NCBI GenBank assembly: GCA_965223405.1
Contig: CBDCWO010000006.1
Span: 4,464,001 to 4,528,000, forward strand
Origin: CBDCWO01 sp965223405
GTDB taxonomy: Bacteria > Bacteroidota > Bacteroidia > Chitinophagales > Saprospiraceae
Length of the DNA: 64,000 nucleotides
Direction: 5' to 3'
Part shown: in pieces, positions 24,268-33,534 of the stretch
Numbering within the stretch: position 1 is the first letter of the stretch
Layout: every line of letters begins with the position of its first letter
Position numbers and translations under genes: made by a program
The notes under the pieces: generated by a model
Told to the model about the DNA's origin: nothing
Database searches by the model: none
Seen by the model: only the letters and a program-made list of their open reading frames with translations

Positions 24268-27057
24268 TTGCGGATAGTTATGATATCAAATATGGAAAAA
24301 CCTCTCATGTTAAGATCAGTATTCTATTTAATTTGTTTGAATATCAGTTTAGGTTCTACATTATTCTGTCAGGAAATTCCTCTCCCGGAACATCCTCGTC
24401 CAGACTTTGAAAGAAAGGAGTGGATAAATCTGAATGGAGTTTGGAATTTTCAGTTTGACTCCGTTAATGCTGGAATCCGGGATCAATGGTATCGCCAAAA
24501 GACTGCATTTAATCAACAGATAATGGTTCCTTTTCCATGGGGATCGAAATTGTCTAGAGTAGAGGACAATGCGGATATTGGATGGTATCAAAGGGATATT
24601 ACGGTTCCGGATCATTGGAAAGGGAAGCGCACGTTTTTAACAATAGGTGCTTCCGATTGGGAAACTACTATTTGGCTTGATGGGAAGTTGGTTGGAAAGC
24701 ATCAAGGCGGATACGTGCCGTTTTCCTTTGAATTGACCGATATGATCGAAACCGGTAAAACGCATAGGTTGGTAATTCGCGTAGATGATGCACGTCGCGA
24801 TTTCACCTTATATGGCAAACAAGGCTATGGTAATGCCCGTGGTATTTGGCAAACCGTGTATTTGGAAGCAAGGGGACCGGAATATATTGAAGCTTTACAT
24901 TTTACTCCTGATATCGATGAGGAAAAGGTGAAAGTCACTGTCTATTTACCTGAAAAAACTGTCCGGGACCTTACCTTCAATTTGGAAATCCGGTTGCCTT
25001 CATCAACAAAAGGGATAAGTGAAACCATACCAAAAGGCAAAATCAAATACTTGTTTGAAATACCATTGCCCCAACCTAAATTATGGAGTATGGCCGATCC
25101 TTTTCTATACCATGTAAAGGCGACATTAGCCCAGGATGAAGTACATACCTATTTCGGTATGCGTAAAATTTCTGTGGTCAATTTGCCCGGAACGGAATAT
25201 CCGTATATCGCATTGAATGACCAACCTGTTTATTTACAACTTGCTTTAGATCAATCTTATCATCCGGAGGGGTATTATACGTTTCCTTCCGATAAGTTTA
25301 TGAAAGAGGAGATCGAAAGGAGTAAATCAATTGGTCTAAATGGGATTCGAATACATATCAAAGTCGAAGTACCCCGTAAATTGTACTGGGCTGACAAGTT
25401 GGGACTGTTGGTAATGGAGGACCTGCCCAACAGTTGGGGTGAACCCGATCAATTGGCACAAAAGGAATCGGAGTATACCTTGCGTGAAATGATTAAACGA
25501 GATTATAATCATCCCTCGATATTTTCTTGGGTGGCTTTTAATGAAACCTGGGGATTGAGGACCAAAGTGACTGAAAATGGAAAAACTGAAAATAAATATT
25601 TGCCTGAAACTCAGCATTGGGTTGCTTCGATGTATTATCTGGCTAAATCACTTGATCCAACCCGTTTAGTAGAGGATAATTCGATTTGCTGTGGACGTGG
25701 TCATGTAGAGACGGACATCAATTCGTGGCATGCCTATAAACCGGGATGGGAATGGGAGGAACTACTAAAAGAGATAACGGAAAACACCTATGAGGGAAGC
25801 TCATATCATTTTGAAAATGGATTTAAACAGGGAAATCAGCCAAATATCAATTCCGAATGTGGCAATGTTTGGGGGTATGCGGGCAGCACCGGTGATGTAG
25901 ACTGGAGTTGGGATTATCATCGCATGATCAATACCTTTCGAATGTATCCCAAGGTAGCAGGTTGGCTTTATACCGAACACCATGATGTGATTAATGAATG
26001 GAATGGGTATTGGCGATATGACCGAACAGAGAAAGAAACCGGTTTGGAAATGTTGAATCCGGGGATGCAGATCAATGATTTTCACGCTCCGGTCTACTTG
26101 TCAACCGGTAATGAAATCTGTGTTACTCATCAGATAGGTGAACCCGTACAGATTCCGCTTTTTCTTTCAGTAATGACAGGTCATGATTATGGCAAGAATC
26201 TTCAGATAAATTATTCCTTAATGCATGCCAACTATATTGGAGAAACTGAAAAAAATCTAACCGGCACCATTTCCGTTATTTATAAAAGCTGGATGCAGCA
26301 ATCCTTAGACCCTCTGGTGATAAAATTGCCTGAAGTTCCTGGCCTGGCAATCTTAAGATTGGAAGTAACCTCCGAAAATGGAGAAACTTTACATCGCAAC
26401 TTTATGCACTTTGAGATTAAAGGAAGCCAAGAGATCGAAAAAGTTCAAACTGCCAGTATTTCACCGCTTAACTTTGCAGATGCAAACTGGAATAAAAAAC
26501 AATGGGATGTATTGGAGGGGAAAAAAGTCAATGGAGCGGGGTCTGGATTTTTTACATATCGCATTGAAATTCCCCGAGACCTGGCCTGGAAAGGACTGAC
26601 TGAGTCTTACTTTTTGGCAGAACTATCTGCTAAAGAATTGTTTGTAAAGGATCAACAAGAATATCAGCGGAATCAGGATTTTATGAAAGGATCACGAGTA
26701 GCTCCCAGCGGTAATCCTAATAGTTATCCCATGACTGACCAAACCCGCTATCCCTCAGAGATTTCAATTTGGATTGATGGTCAGAAAAAATGGACTACAA
26801 CGCTCCAAGATGATCCTGCTGACCATCAAGGAGTCCTGTCTTGGCATCATCAACTGAAAGATCGTAAACTTCGCGAAGCCGGATCTTATGGCTATTTGGT
26901 AAAAGTTCCGATCAGCAAATCAGAATTGCGCAGAGCAATTAAAAGGGGGTTTATTACGGTCAAACTCCAAACGGAAGGAGAAGGTGGCATCGCAATTTAT
27001 GGTAAAAATTTTGGCAAATATCCTTTTGATCCTTCGATTGTAGTCAAATTGAAATAA
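24268..27057 (+). CDS. Glycoside hydrolase family 2 (beta-galactosidase/glucuronidase-like)
   Basis: The exported protein (up to 929 aa) has the GH2 order: jelly-roll sugar-binding domain (about 45-205), immunoglobulin-like domain (205-305), and TIM barrel with acid/base Glu426 in SWVAFNETWG and nucleophile Glu530 in NINSECGNVWGY. A long C-terminal beta domain follows. The frame opens at a TTG; Met9 (24292) or Met14 (24307) fits better with a signal peptide ending near FCQ-E. GH2 enzymes remove terminal beta-linked galactose, mannose or uronic acids; the exact sugar is not clear. With the nearby sulfatases it suggests stepwise breakdown of a sulfated glycan. Confidence 0.9.
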   Translation: MRIVMISNMEKPLMLRSVFYLICLNISLGSTLFCQEIPLPEHPRPDFERKEWINLNGVWNFQFDSVNAGIRDQWYRQKTAFNQQIMVPFPWGSKLSRVEDNADIGWYQRDITVPDHWKGKRTFLTIGASDWETTIWLDGKLVGKHQGGYVPFSFELTDMIETGKTHRLVIRVDDARRDFTLYGKQGYGNARGIWQTVYLEARGPEYIEALHFTPDIDEEKVKVTVYLPEKTVRDLTFNLEIRLPSSTKGISETIPKGKIKYLFEIPLPQPKLWSMADPFLYHVKATLAQDEVHTYFGMRKISVVNLPGTEYPYIALNDQPVYLQLALDQSYHPEGYYTFPSDKFMKEEIERSKSIGLNGIRIHIKVEVPRKLYWADKLGLLVMEDLPNSWGEPDQLAQKESEYTLREMIKRDYNHPSIFSWVAFNETWGLRTKVTENGKTENKYLPETQHWVASMYYLAKSLDPTRLVEDNSICCGRGHVETDINSWHAYKPGWEWEELLKEITENTYEGSSYHFENGFKQGNQPNINSECGNVWGYAGSTGDVDWSWDYHRMINTFRMYPKVAGWLYTEHHDVINEWNGYWRYDRTEKETGLEMLNPGMQINDFHAPVYLSTGNEICVTHQIGEPVQIPLFLSVMTGHDYGKNLQINYSLMHANYIGETEKNLTGTISVIYKSWMQQSLDPLVIKLPEVPGLAILRLEVTSENGETLHRNFMHFEIKGSQEIEKVQTASISPLNFADANWNKKQWDVLEGKKVNGAGSGFFTYRIEIPRDLAWKGLTESYFLAELSAKELFVKDQQEYQRNQDFMKGSRVAPSGNPNSYPMTDQTRYPSEISIWIDGQKKWTTTLQDDPADHQGVLSWHHQLKDRKLREAGSYGYLVKVPISKSELRRAIKRGFITVKLQTEGEGGIAIYGKNFGKYPFDPSIVVKLK

Positions 27058-27220
27058 TCTACTGGAAAACACCAATTATACTCTTACAACCTTGACATTA
27101 TACCCCGTTCTGATTAACTTTAAAAGAGTTAGAGGGGCAAATAATTGATAGATAGAATTTTGAGAACTTAACAATTATTCGTCTGTTTTATCATTCTGTC
27201 TTAACGACAAATATTTTACG

Positions 27221-27607
27221 ATGAAGGAAAATAGAATTTTGGAAGAAGCACAAAAACGGGTGCGGGATAAAAAAGATTTTTTTACACATTTGATAGTGTA
27301 TATCAGTACTATCCTATTCCTTTTTATGATTAACTATATGACCTCTCCGGATTTTTGGTGGTTTCTCTTCCCATTAGGAGGTTGGGGTATTGGAGTTATC
27401 GCGCATTATTTTACTGTATTTGGATTTTCTGCCATAAAAGGTCATAATTGGGAGCAAAAAGAATTGGACAAAGAAATCTCAAAGTTGAAGGAAAAGAAAG
27501 CTATCGAAGACCAGGAAGAGGACGTTTTGGAATTGTCCGATGATGAATTACGCCTTAAGGAAAGAGTGAAGCTCCCTAGAGATTGGGATGAAAAAGATTT
27601 TGTTTAA
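27221..27607 (+). CDS. 2TM domain protein
   Basis: The 128-aa protein matches the Bacteroidota '2TM' family: an N-terminal amphipathic helix (ILEEAQKRVRDKKDFFTH), two membrane segments (about 25-43 and 49-68) joined by DFWWFLFPLGGWG, and a charged cytoplasmic tail. The family is often attached to LytTR regulators or stands alone near them; no such regulator is here. Function unknown. It is convergent with the OYE-family gene. Confidence 0.85.
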   Translation: MKENRILEEAQKRVRDKKDFFTHLIVYISTILFLFMINYMTSPDFWWFLFPLGGWGIGVIAHYFTVFGFSAIKGHNWEQKELDKEISKLKEKKAIEDQEEDVLELSDDELRLKERVKLPRDWDEKDFV

Positions 27608-27639
27608 AGCTTCCAATACTTTGGGGTGGACATTATTAC

Positions 27640-28842
27640 CTAAAGATTGAGCCATCCTTTGAAAGCTTCATTTATGGTTAATCTCAACAAGGCTAAATAA
27701 GGACTGTATTTTGGTTTCAACGTTTTCTGCTTCGCAATTCGATGGATCTGATAGTCGTAAAATGCACCTTCAGCCATATCTGCCAAAGATTTGGGCCAAA
27801 CTTGAAATTTTGCATCATCGATTCGATGCATTTCACCATCTAATAAGCAGTTAGGAAACTGCTTATGATTTAAATAGGGTCGGGCAAATCCGATGAAGTC
27901 CAATTCATTATTGGTAAGAACTTCATTGCAAAAGTGTAAACTTCGGAATCCTCCGGTAACCATCAGTGGAATATTGATCTGCTTTCTTATTTTTTGGGCA
28001 AAATCCAGGAAATAGGCCTCTCTTTGGCGCGTAGATTCTTTTTGCAACCTTTTAGTCAAAAAAACTATGTTTTCATAAGTTCCCCCTGAAATCTCTAACA
28101 AGTCTATCCCGAGTTCTTCCAATTTTTTTATGACAAAAATTGAATCTGGCTCTTCAAATCCACCCCTCTGGAAGTCAGCGGAATTTAGTTTCACAGATAT
28201 TGGAAACGATTTGCCCACTACTTTTCTACTTCGATGGACGATCTCCAATAATAACCTCGCTCTGTTTTCAATGGGACCTCCATATTGGTCGTTTCTTAAG
28301 TTTGTTAACGGAGATAAAAATTGATTCAAAAGATAGCCGTGGGCAGCATGAAACTGAACTCCTGTAAATCCAGCCCTTTGACATATCTTGGCCGCATTGA
28401 CAAACCTGGTGATTACATCTTCGATTTCTGTTAGAGTCATTGCTCGTGGTTTCCTGAACAATCCCAGTTTTCTAAGTTTTACTGAAGATGGTGCAACAGG
28501 TGTCAAAGTAGAAAAAATGGTTGCTTGTCGACCTGCATGACTGATTTGTGCCCAGAAGTGCTTGTTTTTGCGGGTGACTACTTCGGTAAGTGAGCGCAGT
28601 TCTTCAATTCCTGATTCATTTTCCACTACAATATTGCCTGCCGCTTCTTTGTATCTTTTGTCCACCATGATATTACCGGAAATGAGTAAACCCGAGTCGA
28701 GACCAGCCCAATGTTGATATAATTGTTGATGAAGTTGATTGACTTTTCCGGCTTTTGCCAACCGTTCAGTCATAGCAGCTTTGGCGATACGATTCGACAA
28801 TACTGCTCCACAGGGTAAGGTGAACTTTTCTTTTATCTTCAC
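27640..28842 (-). CDS. NADH:flavin oxidoreductase, Old Yellow Enzyme family
   Basis: The 400-aa single-domain FMN barrel has the family's HAAHGYLLNQFLSPLTNLR segment with the paired His residues, the substrate Tyr/Gly loop NDQYGGPIENRARL, and the C-terminal phosphate-binding GGFRS. It reduces activated C=C bonds with NAD(P)H in the cytoplasm. It lacks the iron-sulfur and second flavin domains of 2,4-dienoyl-CoA reductase. The natural substrate is unknown and neighbours give no pathway clue. Confidence 0.88.
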   Translation of the reverse strand: MKIKEKFTLPCGAVLSNRIAKAAMTERLAKAGKVNQLHQQLYQHWAGLDSGLLISGNIMVDKRYKEAAGNIVVENESGIEELRSLTEVVTRKNKHFWAQISHAGRQATIFSTLTPVAPSSVKLRKLGLFRKPRAMTLTEIEDVITRFVNAAKICQRAGFTGVQFHAAHGYLLNQFLSPLTNLRNDQYGGPIENRARLLLEIVHRSRKVVGKSFPISVKLNSADFQRGGFEEPDSIFVIKKLEELGIDLLEISGGTYENIVFLTKRLQKESTRQREAYFLDFAQKIRKQINIPLMVTGGFRSLHFCNEVLTNNELDFIGFARPYLNHKQFPNCLLDGEMHRIDDAKFQVWPKSLADMAEGAFYDYQIHRIAKQKTLKPKYSPYLALLRLTINEAFKGWLNL

Positions 28843-28941
28843 ATCAATAAATATTCAGAAGAATCAATTCCTTTTCTTTTACCAAAATAGGTTCAGTTTG
28901 AAAACTCAGATTTTTAGATCGTCTTACAAAATCCAAAAAAC

Positions 28942-29514
28942 TCAATTTGTATTCTTTTGAAAATTAATCTCCTTGATGGAGATTCCGCTGATAAATATAT
29001 CTTTTATCAAAGCTTCACCGTCTTTAACCATTACCACGGCATAAGTCTGGCTACTCGATGAAGACATGGAGTCCAAATAGATTTTTTCAGTTTCAGCCGC
29101 TTTGGATTCTTCTATATAATATCGGTTAAAAGGATATTCTACAATTAATTTGTGGTTAGAGCCTTGTATTATCTGCCTGACCGAAGCTTGAATATAGTCT
29201 GAGTCACCTCTTGGACGTTCATGTGTAACGGCCCGGATTCGCGCATAACCTTGTTGATCTGTGTCCAGTAGTACAAAAACGGGATCATTTTTCTTCCAAT
29301 CATGGCTTGCTTTTATTTCAATAGCATTTGCCTGGAAATTAAGCGATATATACTTACCCCGAAATGGATCTGTAGGATCAATTGGAGCGGTTAAAAACTT
29401 ATATTCTTTACCAGATCTCAGCAAACCTCGGCTGTCCAAAATCATTTTTGACGGGATATACAGCTGGGCCAATATCATGAGAAAGAATGCTGGAAATAAA
29501 AGGTTAGTCTTCAT
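28942..29514 (-). CDS. GDYXXLXY domain-containing exported protein
   Basis: The 190-aa protein starts with a single hydrophobic segment and carries the family block 'DPFRGKYISLNF' (about 49-60), the local version of the G-D-Y-x-x-L-x-Y motif with Gly-Lys-Tyr and Asn-Phe. In Bacteroidota and Proteobacteria this family is regularly encoded next to a DUF2157 membrane protein, as here, where its start overlaps the DUF2157 gene by 11 bases. It probably forms an envelope complex with that protein; the task is unknown. Confidence 0.82.
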   Translation of the reverse strand: MKTNLLFPAFFLMILAQLYIPSKMILDSRGLLRSGKEYKFLTAPIDPTDPFRGKYISLNFQANAIEIKASHDWKKNDPVFVLLDTDQQGYARIRAVTHERPRGDSDYIQASVRQIIQGSNHKLIVEYPFNRYYIEESKAAETEKIYLDSMSSSSSQTYAVVMVKDGEALIKDIFISGISIKEINFQKNTN

Positions 29515-30790
29515 TGAGATTTCTCTTTTTTAGAATCCAATAATTGGCTACAAAAAAACCAGCACCCACAGTTACAAACAGGATGCCTCTTATAACAAAG
29601 CTTAGGTCTGAATCGAAAAAACGACAAACCATCAATGCGGCTATTATCAATAAACCAAGGTTTAAAACACCTAAATCAGTCGATCTGAATCCCTTCAATA
29701 TCGTCATTAACCCAACCACAAATACGAGGATATTAATTAACAGAATAGAAATGGGAGAAGACATTCCTATGGCATAAACCGGGATAAAAATCAGAAAAAT
29801 AATTCCGAATGGAATAATACTTTTTGTATTGTGTCTTTGAATGATTCTGATTAGAAAGTAGATCCCGGCAAATATCCATGCAAGTGAAAAAAGAAACTCC
29901 GGGGAAACTAATAGGTCATTCAGATTGTACTCTACAGTTCGCAACTTCTCCCAAAACCAACTAAAGCTCAGCGTTAACAATAGAGACAGCGTACCCAATA
30001 CGCCAACTACTTTATATCCATTTTGTACCTTTTTATATTTGTCGAAAAATGTCGTATTTCCCATAAGGCAAAATACACTGAAGAGGCTAAAATAAGCTAG
30101 GTACATGAATTCCTCATGGGTATTGGCCACACACCCTAAAGCGAAAGTAATCGATAAAGGTACTGCCCAATTATGGAACAATGTGAAATTACTTTCAGGA
30201 TATTTTTTGAGTAACAAATAATAATGTGGAAGTGCACTGAGGAGTAATATCCAATACCAGTAATCTTCAGAATTGGAATGGTTCCAATAATTAACTTCTC
30301 CTGTATAATAAGTAATCCCAATCAAGTATAGAAGCGAGACCATAGATGAGCGCATGATGTATACTATAGGCAGCGCCAACAACATCCAGGTGAATAAAAA
30401 ACTACTCATTGATCCCGGAATCTGATAGATCTGACTGATCATTGAAATACAGGCTCCGATTGCACAAAACAATAGAACCGACACTCCCTCTCTCCAGGCT
30501 GAAGAGTCGAATTTCCGGAACAGCACATATCCACAAAGTACCTGGCTTATTGTTAGTGGAAGGAAAGCAATGATGGTTTTACTTATAATAGAAAGATGGT
30601 CCCAATTATGAGCTATAATCAAAATAATTCCAAAACCTACTAATAAAGCTCCAAGAATTCCAAATGCGATTACCAGACGGTTAGGAGATTTATTACTTTT
30701 TTGACGATAGAATGCATCGATTTTGTCAGCAGTTTCTTGAGAAATTACCTGAGCTTCGATAAGCTCCGATAATTCTTTGTGTATACCCAT
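29504..30790 (-). CDS. DUF2157 polytopic membrane protein
   Basis: The 428-aa protein has a short soluble N-terminus (ELIEAQVISQETADKIDAFY) typical of DUF2157, then about ten to eleven membrane segments. It overlaps the GDYXXLXY gene by 11 bases, consistent with translational coupling and complex formation. Family function is not established. Upstream lies a 407-base gene-free region. Confidence 0.85.
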   Translation of the reverse strand: MGIHKELSELIEAQVISQETADKIDAFYRQKSNKSPNRLVIAFGILGALLVGFGIILIIAHNWDHLSIISKTIIAFLPLTISQVLCGYVLFRKFDSSAWREGVSVLLFCAIGACISMISQIYQIPGSMSSFLFTWMLLALPIVYIMRSSMVSLLYLIGITYYTGEVNYWNHSNSEDYWYWILLLSALPHYYLLLKKYPESNFTLFHNWAVPLSITFALGCVANTHEEFMYLAYFSLFSVFCLMGNTTFFDKYKKVQNGYKVVGVLGTLSLLLTLSFSWFWEKLRTVEYNLNDLLVSPEFLFSLAWIFAGIYFLIRIIQRHNTKSIIPFGIIFLIFIPVYAIGMSSPISILLINILVFVVGLMTILKGFRSTDLGVLNLGLLIIAALMVCRFFDSDLSFVIRGILFVTVGAGFFVANYWILKKRNLNED

Positions 30791-31197
30791 GCTTTTTTGG
30801 TTTAATCCTGCTGGAATGAATTCGTGTTTTTAATATATCCGAAATAACTTATTAACCAAAATAATTGTGTTTAGGATTCCGTTTTGAATCAATATCTTGC
30901 TGCTTTAACCTAATTCGTGCAGTGGAATCAGTCTCACATATGCTGATTATATTACAAAAGTAATTATTCATTGGAAAACGTTATCCTAATGCAATGTATT
31001 TAAAAAATTCACTGGAAAAATGATCAAATTGTATGATTTAGATTGTAAATACCTAGAAATCAAACTTTTATGACTTCATTTTGGCCAAATCATACATGTG
31101 TGAAATTTCCTATTGCACTAATTGGGTTTAACAAATATATATTTTTATATAGCATATAATCCGAATTTTGACTGATAACCAGCAATAATGAAAACGT
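30791..31197. other. 407-base gene-free stretch between divergent genes
   Basis: AT-rich; no long reading frame, tRNA or clear hairpin seen. It must hold promoters for DUF2157 (minus) and the aldehyde dehydrogenase (plus). An ATG at 31188 opens a 12-codon out-of-frame ORF overlapping the dehydrogenase start; it is probably chance. Confidence 0.5.
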
Positions 31198-32553
31198 ATG
31201 CAATTCAAAAGTATAAACCCCTTTAACAACCAGGTATTAGGCATTTATGAGGAGCAAAACCCACAACAGGTGCAGACCATATTAAAAGATTCGGAAGCTG
31301 CCTTTCTTGAATGGTCACAGGTGCCCCATTCAGAACGAACCAAATTGATGAGTAATGTCGCCCAAATTCTACAGAATGATGTCGATAAGTATGCCAAAAC
31401 GATTACCCTGGAAATGGGCAAAATCATTTCAGAATCCAGGTCTGAAATAAAAAAATGTTCCTGGGTTTGTGACTATTATGCACAGAATGCATCAGAGTTT
31501 CTTGCTAGCGAAAAAATAGATACGGGTAGTCGATTGAGTATGGTCAGAAACGATCCGATTGGGACTATCTTAGCGATTATGCCCTGGAATTTTCCCTTTT
31601 GGCAGGTATTTAGGTTCGCAGCTCCGGCTATAATGGCTGGAAATACTGGGCTATTAAAGCATGCCACCAATGTTTTTGGATGTGCGAAATTGATTGCTGA
31701 ACTGTTTGAAAAAGCCGGATTTCCTGCAGGTGTAATGCAAAATATCTACGTTGACCATGACCAAATTGAAAAAATTGTCGCCCACGACAGCATTGCTGCA
31801 GTATCCCTGACAGGGAGTGAACGTGCCGGAAGAGCCGTGGCATCGTTGGCTGGCAGATATCTCAAGAAATCGGTCTTAGAGCTAGGTGGAAATAATGCAT
31901 TTATTGTTTTGCCGGATGCTGATTTGGAACAGGCGGTAAAAATTGGGGTAACCGCTCGAATGCTCAATGCTGGACAAAGTTGTATCGCTGCCAAACGATT
32001 CATCCTGGTTGATGAAATATATGATGATTTTGTAAGTGGATTTCTGCATGAGGTCGCCAAATTAAGATTGGGAGATCCTATGCAGGAATCTACCCAGATG
32101 GGACCATTAGCCAGAAAAGACTTAGCAGAAAACCTCAACCTACAGATTATGAAATCTGTAGAGCTTGGTGCAACTATCTTAATAGGGGGTAAGCGAACAA
32201 GTTGTTTCCATGAACCTACTATTTTAGAAAATGTAAAACCTGGCATGCCTGCTTTTGATGAGGAAACATTTGGTCCTTTGGCTGCTATGATTAGAGCTGA
32301 AAGCCCGGATCACGCGCTCCAATTGGCAGGAAATTCAAAGTATGGACTCGGATTAACCGTATTTACGAAGGAAATCAATAAAGTACTTAAATGGTCTAGC
32401 CAAGTCAAAGACGGCGCATTCTTTATCAATGAAATGGTCAAATCAGACCCTAGATTACCTTTCGGAGGTACCAAATGCTCGGGATTTGGCAGAGAATTGG
32501 CAAAAGATGGTATTTTGGAATTTGTAAATCGGAAGACGGTTTACGTCTTGTAA
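31198..32553 (+). CDS. NAD(P)-dependent succinate-semialdehyde-type aldehyde dehydrogenase
   Basis: The 451-aa cytoplasmic ALDH keeps Asn131 (MPWNFP), Glu228 (LELGGN) and the catalytic Cys262 in NAGQSCIAAKRF, with the C-terminal FGGTKCSGFGREL. The sequence start (INPFNNQVLGIY) and overall length fit the succinate-semialdehyde dehydrogenase (GabD/Sad) branch. It oxidises a semialdehyde to an acid and could accept alpha-ketoglutarate semialdehyde. No partner transaminase is adjacent. The DapA-family and OCD-family genes lie 17 kb away. Confidence 0.9.
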   Translation: MQFKSINPFNNQVLGIYEEQNPQQVQTILKDSEAAFLEWSQVPHSERTKLMSNVAQILQNDVDKYAKTITLEMGKIISESRSEIKKCSWVCDYYAQNASEFLASEKIDTGSRLSMVRNDPIGTILAIMPWNFPFWQVFRFAAPAIMAGNTGLLKHATNVFGCAKLIAELFEKAGFPAGVMQNIYVDHDQIEKIVAHDSIAAVSLTGSERAGRAVASLAGRYLKKSVLELGGNNAFIVLPDADLEQAVKIGVTARMLNAGQSCIAAKRFILVDEIYDDFVSGFLHEVAKLRLGDPMQESTQMGPLARKDLAENLNLQIMKSVELGATILIGGKRTSCFHEPTILENVKPGMPAFDEETFGPLAAMIRAESPDHALQLAGNSKYGLGLTVFTKEINKVLKWSSQVKDGAFFINEMVKSDPRLPFGGTKCSGFGRELAKDGILEFVNRKTVYVL

Positions 32554-32695
32554 TGAAGTAAAGGTATTTTAACTATAGGTGGTTGATTCATTGGCGGGAA
32601 TGAATTCTATGTATTGGATATTAGCATGCAAACTGAGAATCCTAATGTTATAAATTACATTACCTTGTATTTCTTATTAAACAAGTAAGAGTACT

Positions 32696-33361
32696 ATGAA
32701 ATGGTTGAAATATTTTAATCCTAAAAGTATTTATTGGCAAAAGCTCAGTTTGGAATTGATTGTAGTATTTCTTGGAGTCACTGCCGGATTTCTATTTGAT
32801 AATTGGAGGATGGCTAGGCAACAGTCAATACTTGAGCAAAAGTATATCCAAGGTTTTTCTCAGGATCTTGAAAGCAATATTAAGGAATTCAGAGAAGCGC
32901 AGTCTTCGGATAGTGTATGGATAGCCAGAACTACCCCCTTATTAGAAAAAATTAAGAATGACGAAATTCAATTGGATTCGGCTAAAATAATCATGAGTCA
33001 TATCGTGCAAATATCACGGATTAATGCGACGACCGGTACCTATCAGGATATTACCAACAGCGGTAACCTGAACTTGATTCGAGATTTTAATCTCAAAACA
33101 AGTTTAGTTGATTATCATTTAGAACTGGACGGAATTCAATTTATTGATGATTATTTTTATCAGTTTTTTGGCGATTTTGTAATGCCCTTTGTATTTCGCG
33201 AGTTTAGTGTTTTAACTGGAAAATTCAATAATCCTGATGTAATTCATTCGGGCCAATTTGCCAATGTTTTTGCAGGATATTATTCTCTGGTTCAGCAAAG
33301 AATCCAAGCCTATGGTGACCTTCTGAATAAAAGTTATACCATAAAACGGATGCTTAACTAA
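32696..33361 (+). CDS. Single-pass membrane protein, DUF6090-like, unknown function
   Basis: The 221-aa protein has a short N-terminus, a transmembrane segment at about 18-36 (ELIVVFLGVTAGFLFDNW) ending in the 'NW....' pattern seen in DUF6090-like Bacteroidota proteins, and then a mostly helical soluble domain outside or inside the cell (SQDLESNIKEFREAQ and later helices). No catalytic motif is visible. It stands alone between the dehydrogenase and a convergent SulP gene. Confidence 0.55.
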   Translation: MKWLKYFNPKSIYWQKLSLELIVVFLGVTAGFLFDNWRMARQQSILEQKYIQGFSQDLESNIKEFREAQSSDSVWIARTTPLLEKIKNDEIQLDSAKIIMSHIVQISRINATTGTYQDITNSGNLNLIRDFNLKTSLVDYHLELDGIQFIDDYFYQFFGDFVMPFVFREFSVLTGKFNNPDVIHSGQFANVFAGYYSLVQQRIQAYGDLLNKSYTIKRMLN

Positions 33362-33534
33362 TTGGCACTAGAAGAAGGTAGTCACTAGTGGTCTTATACT
33401 TTACCTCTCTATTAACAAATTAAAATAGTATTAACCTTTATCAAACCACATTATCTAAGTGCAGCTACTGATGCACTCAAATATTCCAGTTTGTCAGAAT
33501 CCGACAATCTGCCAGAACCGATACCCAGCCTGAG

